Of a stretch of DNA of 64,000 bases, positions 26,333-35,590 are shown in pieces. The notes beneath the pieces are model-generated. The model was not told where the DNA came from. It did no database searches and was given only the letters and a program-made list of their open reading frames with translations. The position numbers were made by a program, and so were the translations under genes. This DNA is from DASRAA01 sp963814165. Lineage in GTDB: Bacteria > Acidobacteriota > Terriglobia > Terriglobales > Acidobacteriaceae. Where the stretch lies: contig CAWFBW010000005.1 of the NCBI GenBank assembly GCA_963814165.1, forward strand, positions 62,001 to 126,000. Reading direction: 5' to 3'. Positions within the stretch are counted from its first letter, which is position 1. Each line of letters opens with the position of its first letter.

Positions 26333-28162
26333 TCACTGGCTGTACACAGGCCGATCGAGGCCTCGCAGCGTACTCTTGCCGCCGTTGATGTCGAAGATCA
26401 CGACCTCGTTGGCTCCGGTTTTCAGCCACGGTGCCGGAACGTAAAGCGTCTGCTGCGGGCCCCGGTTCCAGAACCTTCCCAGTGGATGCCCGTTGACCCA
26501 TGCGACTCCTTTGACCCGGTCGCGCATGTCCAGGTAGGTGTCGCCAGTCTGTGTGAGCATGAACTGCCCGCGCCAGAATCTGGGTCCGATAGTCTCACTG
26601 CCGGCCGCTTTGAAGGCGACGGTGCTCACATCATCCATCGGCAGCGGATAAAGCTCCCATGAATGCAACTGTTTTCCCGCAAGCGTTACCGGTCCGCCGA
26701 TTCCTTTGCGCTGTTCGCGGAGAAGTTTCTTGAAGTTGATGCGCCCGCCGTTCTCCACCAGAATGTCGAGCCGGTTCTTTTCGGCGGAAGAATGAAGCGT
26801 CATTCTGCTTTCCCCGTTTCGGGTGTCGAGCGCCCCCAGCATTGCTCCATTAACGAAGATGTACGCGTAGTCATGCATGCCATCCAACCGCAACTCGCCG
26901 TCGATGGGCTTGGCCACATTCGTCCTGTACAGGATGAACCCAAAGGATTGCCCCAACATCTCCATTGTCTTTGGCGATTCCGCCGCGATCGGCGTGCCCA
27001 GGTTGTCCCACAAACTGCTGCTTTCGCCCAGTCCAAAGGGCGCGATCGAAATCAACGGGGCTGCCGTCGGCACGTCAGGCAGCTTCATCTCTGGATTCGC
27101 CACCGAAATCGCCTCACGAAACTCGTAATACTTCTTCGTCGGACGCCCCGATTCATCGAGCGCCGCATCGTAGTCGTAGCTCGTCGTCTGCGGCAAATAT
27201 TCGCCGACGAAGTTGGCGCCATTCATGAAGCCAAAGGTCGTGCCGCCGTGAAACATGTACAGGTTCACGGAGTACCCTTGCGCCAGCATCCACTTCAGGT
27301 CGCGTACCTGCTCGGCTGTGTCGGTCACCGCGTGCTTGCCGCCCCAGTGGTCGAACCATCCCGCCCAGTACTCGCCCGCCATCAGTGGCTGTCTGGGACG
27401 AAACTTGGCCAGCGCCGAGAACGCCTCTTTCGTTTCACCCGGACCAAAGTTCACCTCAGCCGGAACACCCGGCAGCGTTCCCTTGGGCAACTGTTCGGGG
27501 CCGTCGGCGGTGTACAGCAGTGACTGTCCGAAGCCGGCCGCCTCAATGAGATCGTAAATGTGCTTCAAGTAGGCTTTGTCGCTGTCGAACGAGCCGTACT
27601 CGTTCTCCACCTGCACCGCAAAGATCGGGCCGCCACGCGAGGCTTGCAGCGGCGCCAATTCCTGGCCGAGACGTGTGAGCCAGCGCTCCACCGGCTGCAT
27701 AAACTTCAGATCATTGCTGCGCAACACGATCTGCGGATCGGCAAGCAGCCATGACGGCAGCCCGCCCAGGTCCCATTCCGCGCAAACATAAGGCCCGGGA
27801 CGCAAAATGACGTTCAGTCCCTCCTCCTGCGCCTCGCGAATGAACTCCGCCACGTCGAGTTGCCCGCTGAAGTCGTACACGCCCGGCTTCGGCTCATGCA
27901 GGTTCCAGAATACGTAGGTCGAAATCGTGTTCAGCCCCATCGCGCGCGCCATCTTTAACCGCGCACGCCAGTACTCGCGCGGAATCCGAGGATAGTGCAT
28001 CTCGCCGGAGATGATCTGGAACGGCTTCCCGTCGAGCAGAAACTTGTCGCCGGAGATTGTGAGCTTGTGCTGTGCCGGATTTGGAGCAGCGGCCGCCGAC
28101 AGCACGACCAGCAAAATTGCCAGTACGATCACGAGCACTCGCCGCAATTCGAATGTCTTCAT
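26333..28162 (-). CDS. Glycoside hydrolase family 35 beta-galactosidase, exported
   Basis: 609 residues with a signal peptide (RVLVIVLAILLVVLSAAAAP). The GH35 TIM barrel is clear: ISGEMHYPRIPREYWRARL, TYVFWNLHEPKPGVYDF, RPGPYVCAEWDLGGLPSWLL, the acid/base Glu in VENEYGSFD and the nucleophile Glu in AGEYWAGWFDHWG. A jelly-roll domain follows (GVAWVNGHPLGRFWNRGPQQ). It removes terminal beta-linked galactose in the periplasm or outside the cell. Its ATG overlaps the stop of the upstream glycosidase (TCAT at 28159-28162 on the plus strand), so the two are translationally coupled in a galactoside operon. Length is normal for bacterial GH35. Confidence 0.92.
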   Translation of the reverse strand: MKTFELRRVLVIVLAILLVVLSAAAAPNPAQHKLTISGDKFLLDGKPFQIISGEMHYPRIPREYWRARLKMARAMGLNTISTYVFWNLHEPKPGVYDFSGQLDVAEFIREAQEEGLNVILRPGPYVCAEWDLGGLPSWLLADPQIVLRSNDLKFMQPVERWLTRLGQELAPLQASRGGPIFAVQVENEYGSFDSDKAYLKHIYDLIEAAGFGQSLLYTADGPEQLPKGTLPGVPAEVNFGPGETKEAFSALAKFRPRQPLMAGEYWAGWFDHWGGKHAVTDTAEQVRDLKWMLAQGYSVNLYMFHGGTTFGFMNGANFVGEYLPQTTSYDYDAALDESGRPTKKYYEFREAISVANPEMKLPDVPTAAPLISIAPFGLGESSSLWDNLGTPIAAESPKTMEMLGQSFGFILYRTNVAKPIDGELRLDGMHDYAYIFVNGAMLGALDTRNGESRMTLHSSAEKNRLDILVENGGRINFKKLLREQRKGIGGPVTLAGKQLHSWELYPLPMDDVSTVAFKAAGSETIGPRFWRGQFMLTQTGDTYLDMRDRVKGVAWVNGHPLGRFWNRGPQQTLYVPAPWLKTGANEVVIFDINGGKSTLRGLDRPVYSQ

Positions 28163-30184
28163 TGCACTGGCATCCCATCGAGCACCAGCACTTCAAACGG
28201 CTTGAGGTAAAACGTATGCGCTTCGCCGGCCTTCACCTTCACATCTGGATGCTGGCGGTCCTCTTTCCACGGACTGTGCAACGAGTAGGCACGAGCTGCG
28301 GTTGCGGGCAGCTCAAACGCCTTCGCGATGTCGACACTGAAATCCTGCGGCTTGTCCGAAGGATTGCGCAGCACCAGCACGGCCTTCCTGGGATTCCATG
28401 ACGCCCATCCATAGACTTCCAACAGCGCGGGGTCGCCGCCGATCCAGTGCGTATCCACCAACACATCGGCGTTCGCGCGCGACCATGCTGCCGCCTCCGC
28501 CAGCGTGTCCCAGTTGGCGGCCGACAGCAGGCGATGGCGTTACGTACATCTCCTGCAACTGCGTGCCGTTGCCAAAGTAATCGTGTACCTCATTCGCGAA
28601 ATCGTCCTGCGGATCAGTATCGAGATTCTTGGCCTGCCTTGCGTAGATGATGCCGTGCAGCATCAGAGAACTCAGCGGAAACAGCGGACCCGCCAGCACC
28701 ACGTGCTCATAAGTGTCGGCATCGCGATAGGTGATCCACTGCTCGCGCTTCGGTCCAACGCCAAGGAAATCGTGGTCTTCGCCGCCCCGCCAGATCGAGT
28801 CGGCATAGCGCAGCCAGAATGGAGAAGGATAGGTGCCGGTCGTCAGGTTGATGTAGAGATCCGGCTTCAATGTCCGCAACTCGCCGATCAGGTGAATCGC
28901 CGCCGCAAAGTCACTATCGAAGTTGCTGCCCGGAACCACTCGATCGGCGTTGCCCGTGCCATCAAATTTGAATTGGTTCACCCCGTACTCTTTGACAAAC
29001 TTCACGCAGGCATCGCGAAAAGCCGCATAATACTTGGGGCCGGAGAGCGCGAAGCCCTTGTCCACGATTTCGTATCCGGCACTCTGCCCTGCGGCCACCC
29101 GCTGCTGTTTCGGCTTGCCGTAGCCGCCCCACGGAGACAACCACACACCCGGAGCGGTGCCATACAAAGCAGCGGTCTCCTTCAACTTGGTGAATCCGGA
29201 CGGGAAGCCCTTGTTGAACTGCCACAGGGTTGCCGGATCATCCCAACCATCATCAAAGAGAAACGACGCAATCGGGACGCCTCGTTTCTTCGTTAATTCG
29301 GTTCCAAAGCTATTGATGACGTTCAGCGCGCCCGCCTCATCGTACCGATTGAAGTACCCGAGGTCGTACCACGAGTTGTAATTCAGAAACGTGCGATACG
29401 GATGCGCCCGCTCGCGCTCAACATAGTGCAGAAACCCGCGGCGCAGCTGCCCGCCCGTGGTCACTCCAACCACCGAGCTGTAGGTGACCGCCTGCCCGGC
29501 CTTCAGCGGTAACTCGCGCTCAATCCAACAACGCGCCCGCTCACCCGCGACCGCGCACGACGACAGCGGGTCTTCAAACCCCGCAAACAGCAGCCCCGCG
29601 ACCACCGGCGAACCTTTCACCGTACCAACCACCCGCGCGTATAGAGTGTGAAAGTCCACCATCCGTACTTCGCGCACGGGAACATCCCCCGCCTTCGCCG
29701 TCAAGGTCACTTCCTGCCGCACGTAGTTCGAGCCATCTCGCAAGATCACTCGCCACGCGACGTGCAAGCGGCCCGACTCGTCCTCCAATTCCGTGACCAC
29801 CGATTTACCCGAAACCCGCTCCGCCAGCCGCGATGCTTCCGCGCTCGCCGCGAGGTCAATCGCCCTCTGTGGCGCAACTATTTTCATTTGTGTAGCGGAA
29901 ACCACCGTTCCGTCGCGGAGCAGCAATGTGAACGGCAACATGGGCACCTGCTGGATTCCACCCACCATCCGGTTTAGAAATGCCGGAGTCTCCAGGTGAC
30001 CATCTGAAACACGCCCACTTAGCGATACCGCCGAGTTGCGAAGCACAAATCCGTCCGGCCGCACTTCAACGGTAGCTGCACCCGGTTCGGGAGAGAAATA
30101 GACCGGCGTGTCTTCTGCGCACACGCAAGCCGCAAACGATAACAGCACCGCCAACGCGACGAATACTCGATGAAGAATACCCAT
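28159..30184 (-). pseudogene. Clan GH-D (GH27/GH36-like) alpha-galactosidase-type hydrolase, one frameshift
   Basis: An exported glycosidase (signal MGILHRVFVALAVLLSFAAC). The barrel shows FLNYNSWYDLGYF, SFLFDDGWDDP, the nucleophile-type Asp in NQFKFDGTG and a later Asp in WRGGEDHDFLG. The long frame runs from 30184, but homology stops at EMYVTPS near 28535; the true C-terminus continues in another frame (LLSAANWDTLAEAAAWSR to VLVLDGMPVQ, stop 28159). Removing one base from the GG at 28530-28531 restores one ~675-residue protein. The gene starts 8 bp after the symporter stop and overlaps the beta-galactosidase start, so it is the middle of the operon. Assembly error is likely. Alpha-galactosidase is the best guess; other GH-D activities are possible. 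Confidence 0.8.
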
Positions 30185-30192
30185 GTAGGCCC

Positions 30193-31632
30193 CTAGTAAC
30201 TCAACGACTCACTCTTGCGCCCGCTGATCAGGGACCCGGCGAACATCCCAATCCCCGCCAGCACAAACGCGCCAAACCCCGCATAGCTCGCCGGAGTTTT
30301 AAAGAAGAAAAATCCGATCGTTGCGATCGCCCCGCCCGCCATCGCCAGGTACCCGCCCAGTGTCGAAGCGCGATTCCAGAAAAGCCCGGCGACGACCGCT
30401 ACCAGCGTGCCCGAAAGGTAAATCGACGCGGTCATGTTGAGATAGAAGTACGTTGGCCCGGGCAGCGTGTACCAGAGCCCGTAGACCATCACAAACAGGC
30501 TGACAAACAGGTTGGCGCCGCGATTCAGCATCACCTGCTGCAACGACGTAAGCGGCTTCTTGCGCAGCGGCCCAATGATGTCCTGCGCGATGATGGCGCT
30601 CCATCCCAGCAAATACGAACTGTTTACCGACATGGTCGCCGCCAACATGCCCGCAACCACCAGCCCCAGCACGCCCGACGGCAGAATCGTCGCCAGCATG
30701 CGGGGCATGGCCTCCAGCGAATTCTGGTTCGGGCCCAGCATGGCCAGCGCCGCAATGCCCCACATCATCGGCATCATGCCGCGGCCCAGGAAGATGAACC
30801 CCGCCCACGAGAACACTCGCTTGCTGACCTCGGGGCTTCGCGTCGAAAAGTTGCGCATCGCCGTCGTCTGCCAGCAGGTATGCACTGCCAGCCAGATCAG
30901 CACCTGGAAGGCGATATAGGCGGTGCCGTACTCGGCGTTCGTGAACGGATTGAACCCGCCATTGCCCATCGTCTGCCGCACGGCGTTGTACATGTTAGAC
31001 ACGCCTGCGGCATGCACCGACCAGATTGTCACGAGAATCGTGCCAATGCTCAGCGCCACGAACTGAATGAAGTCCGTGATCACGATCGACACCATGCCGC
31101 CCAGCACCGTGTACACCAACTCCAGCAGCAGGATGGCGGTCATCACCGCCTTGATGTGGCTCAGCGAAATGCCGGAGATGATAGCGAGAAACGTTCCTTC
31201 GATCCGGAGGAACACGCCCATGTTGAGGATTCCGCCGACTGCGACCAGCATACCGACAAACACCCGCAGGTTGCGGCTGAACTTCACCTGGAAGAACTCT
31301 GGCACCGTCATCAGCTTCATCGCGCGCAAACGTTCGACGATAAAGCCCGTGCGCCCCAGGAAGATCATGACCAGCCCGGCGATCAGGCCGTTCACGAACG
31401 ACGCGTAGCCGGTCTTGTAGCCGAGTTCGGCGTAGTACATGAATGTGATGGTGCCGATCTCGGTGGCGGCGAGGGTGGCCACAGCAAGAAACGTGCCTAA
31501 CTCGCGCCCGGCGACGAGGAAGTCGGAGATTCCGCCCACGAACTTGCGGCCGTAAAGTCCGGTTGCCATCGTTGCGGCCAGGTAGCCGATGACGATGACC
31601 CAGTCGATTGCGGAGAAGTGAGTGCCGATCAT
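30193..31632 (-). CDS. Sodium:solute symporter (SSS family), probable sugar importer
   Basis: 479 residues from ATG 31632 with about 13 hydrophobic segments. Family features are IDWVIVIGYLAATMATGLYG at the start, FLVAGRELGTFLAVATLAAT, the conserved EIGTITFMYYAELGYKTG and GMLAATMSVNSSYLLGWSAI. SSS proteins couple Na+ entry to sugar or other solute uptake across the inner membrane. The ATG overlaps the stop of the 49-aa membrane peptide (ATGA), and the stop is 8 bp before the next glycosidase, so it should import the galactosides or galactose released by the operon's hydrolases. The upstream frame to 31800 in the same phase is not translated; the real upstream gene is in another frame. Confidence 0.88.
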   Translation of the reverse strand: MIGTHFSAIDWVIVIGYLAATMATGLYGRKFVGGISDFLVAGRELGTFLAVATLAATEIGTITFMYYAELGYKTGYASFVNGLIAGLVMIFLGRTGFIVERLRAMKLMTVPEFFQVKFSRNLRVFVGMLVAVGGILNMGVFLRIEGTFLAIISGISLSHIKAVMTAILLLELVYTVLGGMVSIVITDFIQFVALSIGTILVTIWSVHAAGVSNMYNAVRQTMGNGGFNPFTNAEYGTAYIAFQVLIWLAVHTCWQTTAMRNFSTRSPEVSKRVFSWAGFIFLGRGMMPMMWGIAALAMLGPNQNSLEAMPRMLATILPSGVLGLVVAGMLAATMSVNSSYLLGWSAIIAQDIIGPLRKKPLTSLQQVMLNRGANLFVSLFVMVYGLWYTLPGPTYFYLNMTASIYLSGTLVAVVAGLFWNRASTLGGYLAMAGGAIATIGFFFFKTPASYAGFGAFVLAGIGMFAGSLISGRKSESLSY

Positions 31633-31778
31633 CGTTGCCGTTGCGCCTCGGCACGAAGTCCGGCAAACATCCCGCGCAAGTCCCGCAGTCCACGCACCAG
31701 CACAATGACGGTGATCACGGCAAACGCCGAGCCTGCTAGCACGAAGTTCGCAACCCAGAAGTAGTACCAGGCGTTCAT
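31629..31778 (-). CDS. 49-aa single-span membrane peptide coupled to the symporter
   Basis: ATG 31778 opens a 49-codon frame with one clear transmembrane segment (FWVANFVLAGSAFAVITVIV) and a basic C-terminal tail (RGLRDLRGMFAGL). Its TGA overlaps the symporter ATG in an ATGA, which is strong evidence for translation. Small single-span partners that stabilise or regulate a transporter are known for several systems; that role here is inference. No named family is recognised. It is the first gene of the galactoside operon, facing a 76-bp divergent promoter region shared with the nucleotidyltransferase gene. Confidence 0.7.
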   Translation of the reverse strand: MNAWYYFWVANFVLAGSAFAVITVIVLVRGLRDLRGMFAGLRAEAQRQR

Positions 31779-31854
31779 GGTCGCCGTGATTGTAATTCAT
31801 CGGCGTTTACACGACTGCGAAATTCGCCGCTTCCGTTAGACTGGGTTGCGAACC

Positions 31855-32665
31855 ATGAGCACTACCTCGATCGCGAAAGCCGTCATCCTCGCACGCGGGC
31901 TCGGAAAGCGCATGCGCCAGCATGACACCGATGCGGACCTCGACTTGGCGCAAGCCGCGGCCGCAAATGCAGGTATCAAGGCCATGGTTCCGGTCGGCCG
32001 CCCGTTCCTCGACTACGTCCTCAGCGCACTGGCTGATGCGGGAATCAAGCGAGCCTGCCTCGTCATCGGCCCCGAGCACAGCGCCCTTCGCGATTACTAC
32101 CAGCACTTGCGTACTACGAGGATTGCGGTCACCTTTGCGATTCAGACCGATCCGCTTGGCACGGCAAACGCCGTACTGGCTGCTGAAGAGTTCGCCGGAG
32201 CCGACGAGTTTCTCGTCATCAACAGCGATAATTACTACCCGGTGGATGTTCTGCAAGCCATGCAGCAACTCGGCCAGACAGGCACGGTACTGTTCGAAGC
32301 AGGGGCTCTGGTTCAACACAGCAACATCCCGCCGGATCGCATCCAAGCCTTCGCCTCTTGCGTCCTCGATTCCGCCGGGTTTCTCGCCGACATCGTCGAA
32401 AAGCCAGCCGACGCCAACTTCGACCCCGCCAAGCTCGTCAGCATGAACTGCTGGCGCTTCGGGCCCGGATATTTTCGCCGCCTGTCGAGACGTCCCTATT
32501 TCTCCGCGCAAAGAATACGAACTCCCGCTTGCAGTAAAACTCGCAATTCAGCGTGGCATGAAGCTGAAGGCGGCCATCCGCCAAAGCGGTGTGCTCGATC
32601 TCTCGCGCCGCACCGACATTGCCGCGGTCACCGAGCGCTTGAGGAACGTGCAGGTGTCGCTGTGA
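31855..32665 (+). pseudogene. Sugar-1-phosphate nucleotidyltransferase, one frameshift
   Basis: The N-terminus has the nucleotidyltransferase signature in modified form (KAVILARGLGKRMRQ) and later EEFLVINSDNYYPVDVLQA (product/metal site Asp) and IVEKPADANF, typical of enzymes that make NDP-sugars from sugar-1-phosphate. After SMNCWRFGPGYF the frame is wrong; with one T removed from TTTT at 32472-32475 it continues FAACRDVPISPRKEYELPL and ends at a TGA at 32663-32665. The enzyme would then be about 270 residues, and its stop overlaps the GTG start of the kinase gene by the GTGA arrangement. It likely activates the sugar phosphate made by that kinase. The base specificity (UTP, GTP or other) is unknown. 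Confidence 0.75.
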
Positions 32666-33981
32666 ACGTCTCCGAACGCCTCGTCGCTTCAGGAATGAGC
32701 GAGACCGAGGCACGCGCTAAGTCTAAAACATTCGAAACCCTGGAACGTCACCTGCCTGCCGGCAGCAAAATGTACCGCTGGTTCGTCCCCGGACGCCTCG
32801 AAGTCCTCGGCAAGCATACCGACTACGCTGGCGGACGCAGCTTGCTCTGCACCGCCGAACGCGGTTTTTGCGTGGTCGCCGCTCCGCGCGCCGATTCCGT
32901 TGTCCGCATCCACGACATCGTGCGCCACAAGACCGTCGAGTTCGCGCTGTCGCCCGACCTCGCCATTCCCGCATATGGATGGACTGTCTATCCTTCAGTC
33001 GTTACCCGCCGCATGGCGCGAAACTTTCCCGGCGCGACTGTGGGCGCCGACATCGTCCTCGCCAGCGATCTGCCTTCCGCGGCAGGCATGAGCAGCTCCA
33101 GCGCGCTTGTTGTCACCATCTTCGCAGTGCTCAGCGCTGTCAACCATCTCGCTGAGCGTAACGAATACACCACCAACATCACCCGCGCCGAAGACCTCGC
33201 CGGATACCTCGGCTGCAACGAAAACGGCCAGACCTACAAATCATTGATCGGAGATGGTGGTGTCGGCACTTTCGGCGGCAGTCAGGACCACACTGCTATC
33301 CTCACCAGCCAGCCCGGACATCTGAAGCAGTACAGCTTCTGTCCGGTGCGCTTTGAGCGCGCAGTGAAACTACCTGACGATTGCGTGTTCGTCATCGGCG
33401 TCAGCGGCGTGGTGGCCGACAAGACTGGCACCGCGAAAGCCAGCTACAATCGCGCCTCGCTCGCTGTTCGTTCGATTCTCGATATCTGGCGCATAGCCTC
33501 GGGCTCGCATTCCGCAACACTGGCCGCAGCCGCCACCAGTTCACCCAGCGCGCCCGAACAGATCCGCGATGCGTTGCGCCGAGCAACTTCCGGTGATCCC
33601 GTGTGGCTTCTCAAACGCTTCGATCAATTCTTGCTGGAATCGGAAACCCTAATCCCGCAAGCCAGTGACGCGCTCGCAAGCGGTGATTTGAAAACCTTTG
33701 GCGGTCTCGTCGATCAGTCGCAGGAGGCGACCGAGAGGCTGCTCGGCAACCAGGTTCCAGAGACGGCTTGGCTAGCCGACGAAGCGCGGGCGCTGGGGGC
33801 CCATGCCGCGTCAGCCTTTGGCGCGGGATTCGGAGGTAGCGTCTGGGCGCTGGTGTCGCGATGCAACGCCGAAAATTTTGCCAACCATTGGCGCCAGGCT
33901 TACCACCACAGCGGACACACGGTGGCGCGCCATAGCCAGTTTTTCGTCACGCCCGCCGGCCCGCCGATGATCCAGCTTTAG
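32662..33981 (+). CDS. Galactokinase-like GHMP-family sugar kinase
   Basis: 439 residues from GTG 32662 (NVSERLVASGMSETEARAK). GHMP motif 1 resembles the galactokinase signature (PGRLEVLGKHTDYAGGRSL), motif 2 is SDLPSAAGMSSSSALVV and motif 3 is GAGFGGSVWALV. It should phosphorylate a monosaccharide at C1 with ATP in the cytoplasm; galactose fits the neighbouring galactosidases. The apparent 711-residue fusion with the nucleotidyltransferase exists only because an extra T in that gene brings the two into one frame. Natural coupling is by the GTGA overlap. Kinase plus nucleotidyltransferase suggests a salvage route from free sugar to NDP-sugar. Confidence 0.85.
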   Translation: MNVSERLVASGMSETEARAKSKTFETLERHLPAGSKMYRWFVPGRLEVLGKHTDYAGGRSLLCTAERGFCVVAAPRADSVVRIHDIVRHKTVEFALSPDLAIPAYGWTVYPSVVTRRMARNFPGATVGADIVLASDLPSAAGMSSSSALVVTIFAVLSAVNHLAERNEYTTNITRAEDLAGYLGCNENGQTYKSLIGDGGVGTFGGSQDHTAILTSQPGHLKQYSFCPVRFERAVKLPDDCVFVIGVSGVVADKTGTAKASYNRASLAVRSILDIWRIASGSHSATLAAAATSSPSAPEQIRDALRRATSGDPVWLLKRFDQFLLESETLIPQASDALASGDLKTFGGLVDQSQEATERLLGNQVPETAWLADEARALGAHAASAFGAGFGGSVWALVSRCNAENFANHWRQAYHHSGHTVARHSQFFVTPAGPPMIQL

Positions 33982-33988
33982 CCATTCC

Positions 33989-34276
33989 TTAGAACATCAC
34001 GCAGGCCTCGTTGACCCGCTCCTGCACGCGCTCCAGCAACGCCAATGTCTTTTGCAGCTTGCCCTTGCGGGCACCGTCCAGCTCGCGCGCGACCTCGCCC
34101 TTCAGACTGCCTTTCTCGGCGGCGAGCAGGTCAGCCACCGCCTCTAGCTGATCCGAGGCGAAGCGCAAGTCGCGTGCCAGCACCATATCCAGAATCTCGT
34201 CGTTTTGCGGGTTGCTCCGCTGCATCAGCAGGTTGGCCAGCAGGTTCAGCTCATCGGTCTCCAGGTGGAGTTGCAT
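33989..34276 (-). CDS. Helical 95-aa hypothetical protein after the hydrogenase operon
   Basis: An all-helical acidic protein (METDELNLLANLLM-type start, LEAVADLLAAEKGSLKGEVARELDG, LQKTLALLERVQERVNEAC). The ATG at 34276 follows GGGAGAGG, a good site. It lies 157 bp downstream of the hydrogenase protease gene on the same strand and is convergent with the kinase gene (7-bp gap). It does not look like HypC, HypA or another named hydrogenase accessory protein, so membership in the hydrogenase operon is only positional. Two cysteine-poor helices give no hint of metal binding. Confidence 0.6.
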   Translation of the reverse strand: MQLHLETDELNLLANLLMQRSNPQNDEILDMVLARDLRFASDQLEAVADLLAAEKGSLKGEVARELDGARKGKLQKTLALLERVQERVNEACVMF

Positions 34277-34433
34277 GGCCCTCTCCCTTTACACGGGAAT
34301 TCGCGGCCGACTCCCGCTTCTGGTATTGCACCATCGCCTCGCGGGAATGTCAGTGACGCCGGTCTCGTCCTGATGTGTCATCGGAGGTATGCAGATCCGT
34401 TCTCTGCGGGCTCAGCTTCGACTGCCTGGACCA

Positions 34434-34901
34434 TTACAAGTTCTTGCTGATCTCTTCCTTCACCAGCGCCGCGATCTCCGGCACACGCGCCGACAGCTCA
34501 GGCGACATATCGAGCCCAAGCTCTTGCAAGGGCGCGATCGAGACCGCAAACAACACGACATCGACCTGATGACCCAGGAGATAGAACGCATCCAGCAGGT
34601 CTTTCAAGCCGATGTCGTGCGCGGCCAGCGTCCGGGGGTAGTCGGTGGAAAATCGAGGGGCCAACCGGCGTACCGATCCCGGAGAATTTTCATCCAGCGT
34701 CGCATCGATCAGGATGACCTTGCGCGCCAGTTGCATCGGATCGAGAAGAAGAAAGCTGCCTGTGCCGCCATCCAACAGCTCGACTCCCTCTGGTGCAACT
34801 TCCTTCTCCAAATGACGCACCACGTGGACGCCCACGCCCTCGTCACCCATCAAGATGTTGCCGATGCCGAGCACCAGCAACTTGCCGGCGGCGTCAGTCA
34901 T
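34434..34901 (-). CDS. hyaD: Hydrogenase maturation protease (HyaD/HoxM type)
   Basis: 155 residues from ATG 34901 (MTDAAGKLLVLGIGNILMG). The family hallmarks are GIGNILMGDEGVGVH, with the nickel-sensing Glu, then VELLDGGTGSF, VILIDATLD and the His in AAHDIGLKDLL. These endopeptidases remove the C-terminal tail of the hydrogenase large subunit after nickel insertion. The gene overlaps the cytochrome b gene by 8 bp and follows the large-subunit gene, as in hya-type operons. Length is normal (150-195). The upstream in-frame extension to 35006 reads through the cytochrome gene and is not the start. Confidence 0.92.
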   Translation of the reverse strand: MTDAAGKLLVLGIGNILMGDEGVGVHVVRHLEKEVAPEGVELLDGGTGSFLLLDPMQLARKVILIDATLDENSPGSVRRLAPRFSTDYPRTLAAHDIGLKDLLDAFYLLGHQVDVVLFAVSIAPLQELGLDMSPELSARVPEIAALVKEEISKNL

Positions 34902-35580
34902 TGCGGCCGCGGCGCACGAACTTCCACCCGCCCACCATTGACGAAGTAGTTCCGCGACCTTCAATGTAGTCGTGATAGAAGACCAGGTACATATGCACAA
35001 TGGCAAACAGGATGAAGAACCACATCATGGCATGGTGCCACTGCCGCACCCGGAAGTCGCCACCCATCAGGGGCACTATCCACGCGAACATGTGCGGCAG
35101 AAACGAGCTGCTCATGCTGGAGTACAGCGCAAACCCCGTCGCCGCCTGGAACAGAAACGCCAGGAACGACAGGAAGTAGATGAAACCGGCCAGCGCATTA
35201 TGTCCGATGGAAATGTCGCCGCGGACCTTCGTCTGCAGCACGTCCACCTTTACGATGTCGCCGATTTCCCGCCACTGCTCGCGCCTGAAGGGGATGAAGT
35301 TTGACCAACTCGCGTACGCGTTACCCACAAATCCCCAGTAAATCCGAGTGAGGAACATGAAAAAGAAGATGAAGGCCGCCGTGAAATGGGCGAAGCGCAC
35401 TGTGCCGAACCAGTACTGCTGGTAAGCCTCGGCCGAGTAAAAAATCGACACCGGGTGTCCGATCATGAATCCCGTCACGATCAGCACCAGCACGCAGAGG
35501 GCGTTCACCCAGTGATAGAGGCGGACGGGCAACTCCCACACATAAACTCGTTCGTAGGTTGCGACAGGTGCATGAGCCAT
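34894..35580 (-). CDS. hyaC: [NiFe]-hydrogenase b-type cytochrome subunit
   Basis: 228 residues from ATG 35580 (MAHAPVATYERVYVWELPVR) with four or five membrane spans. Haem-ligand histidines are visible in VRLYHWVNAL, RFAHFTAAFIFF, QWHHAMMWFF and VHMYLVFYHDYIEGR, the pattern of the HyaC/HupC family. It anchors the hydrogenase dimer to the inner membrane and passes electrons from H2 to the quinone pool. It begins 10 bp after the large-subunit stop and overlaps the protease gene, so it is firmly within the operon. Confidence 0.92.
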   Translation of the reverse strand: MAHAPVATYERVYVWELPVRLYHWVNALCVLVLIVTGFMIGHPVSIFYSAEAYQQYWFGTVRFAHFTAAFIFFFMFLTRIYWGFVGNAYASWSNFIPFRREQWREIGDIVKVDVLQTKVRGDISIGHNALAGFIYFLSFLAFLFQAATGFALYSSMSSSFLPHMFAWIVPLMGGDFRVRQWHHAMMWFFILFAIVHMYLVFYHDYIEGRGTTSSMVGGWKFVRRGRND

Positions 35581-35590
35581 CGGCTTACCC

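Noticed and set aside
31846..33981. Single 711-codon nucleotidyltransferase-kinase fusion protein
   Set aside because: The stretch between the two domains is unrelated to either family in this frame. The other frame gives a natural end to the first enzyme with a GTGA overlap.
34434..35006. Protease start at 35006
   Set aside because: This extension runs through the coding part of the cytochrome gene; the conserved protein begins at ATG 34901.
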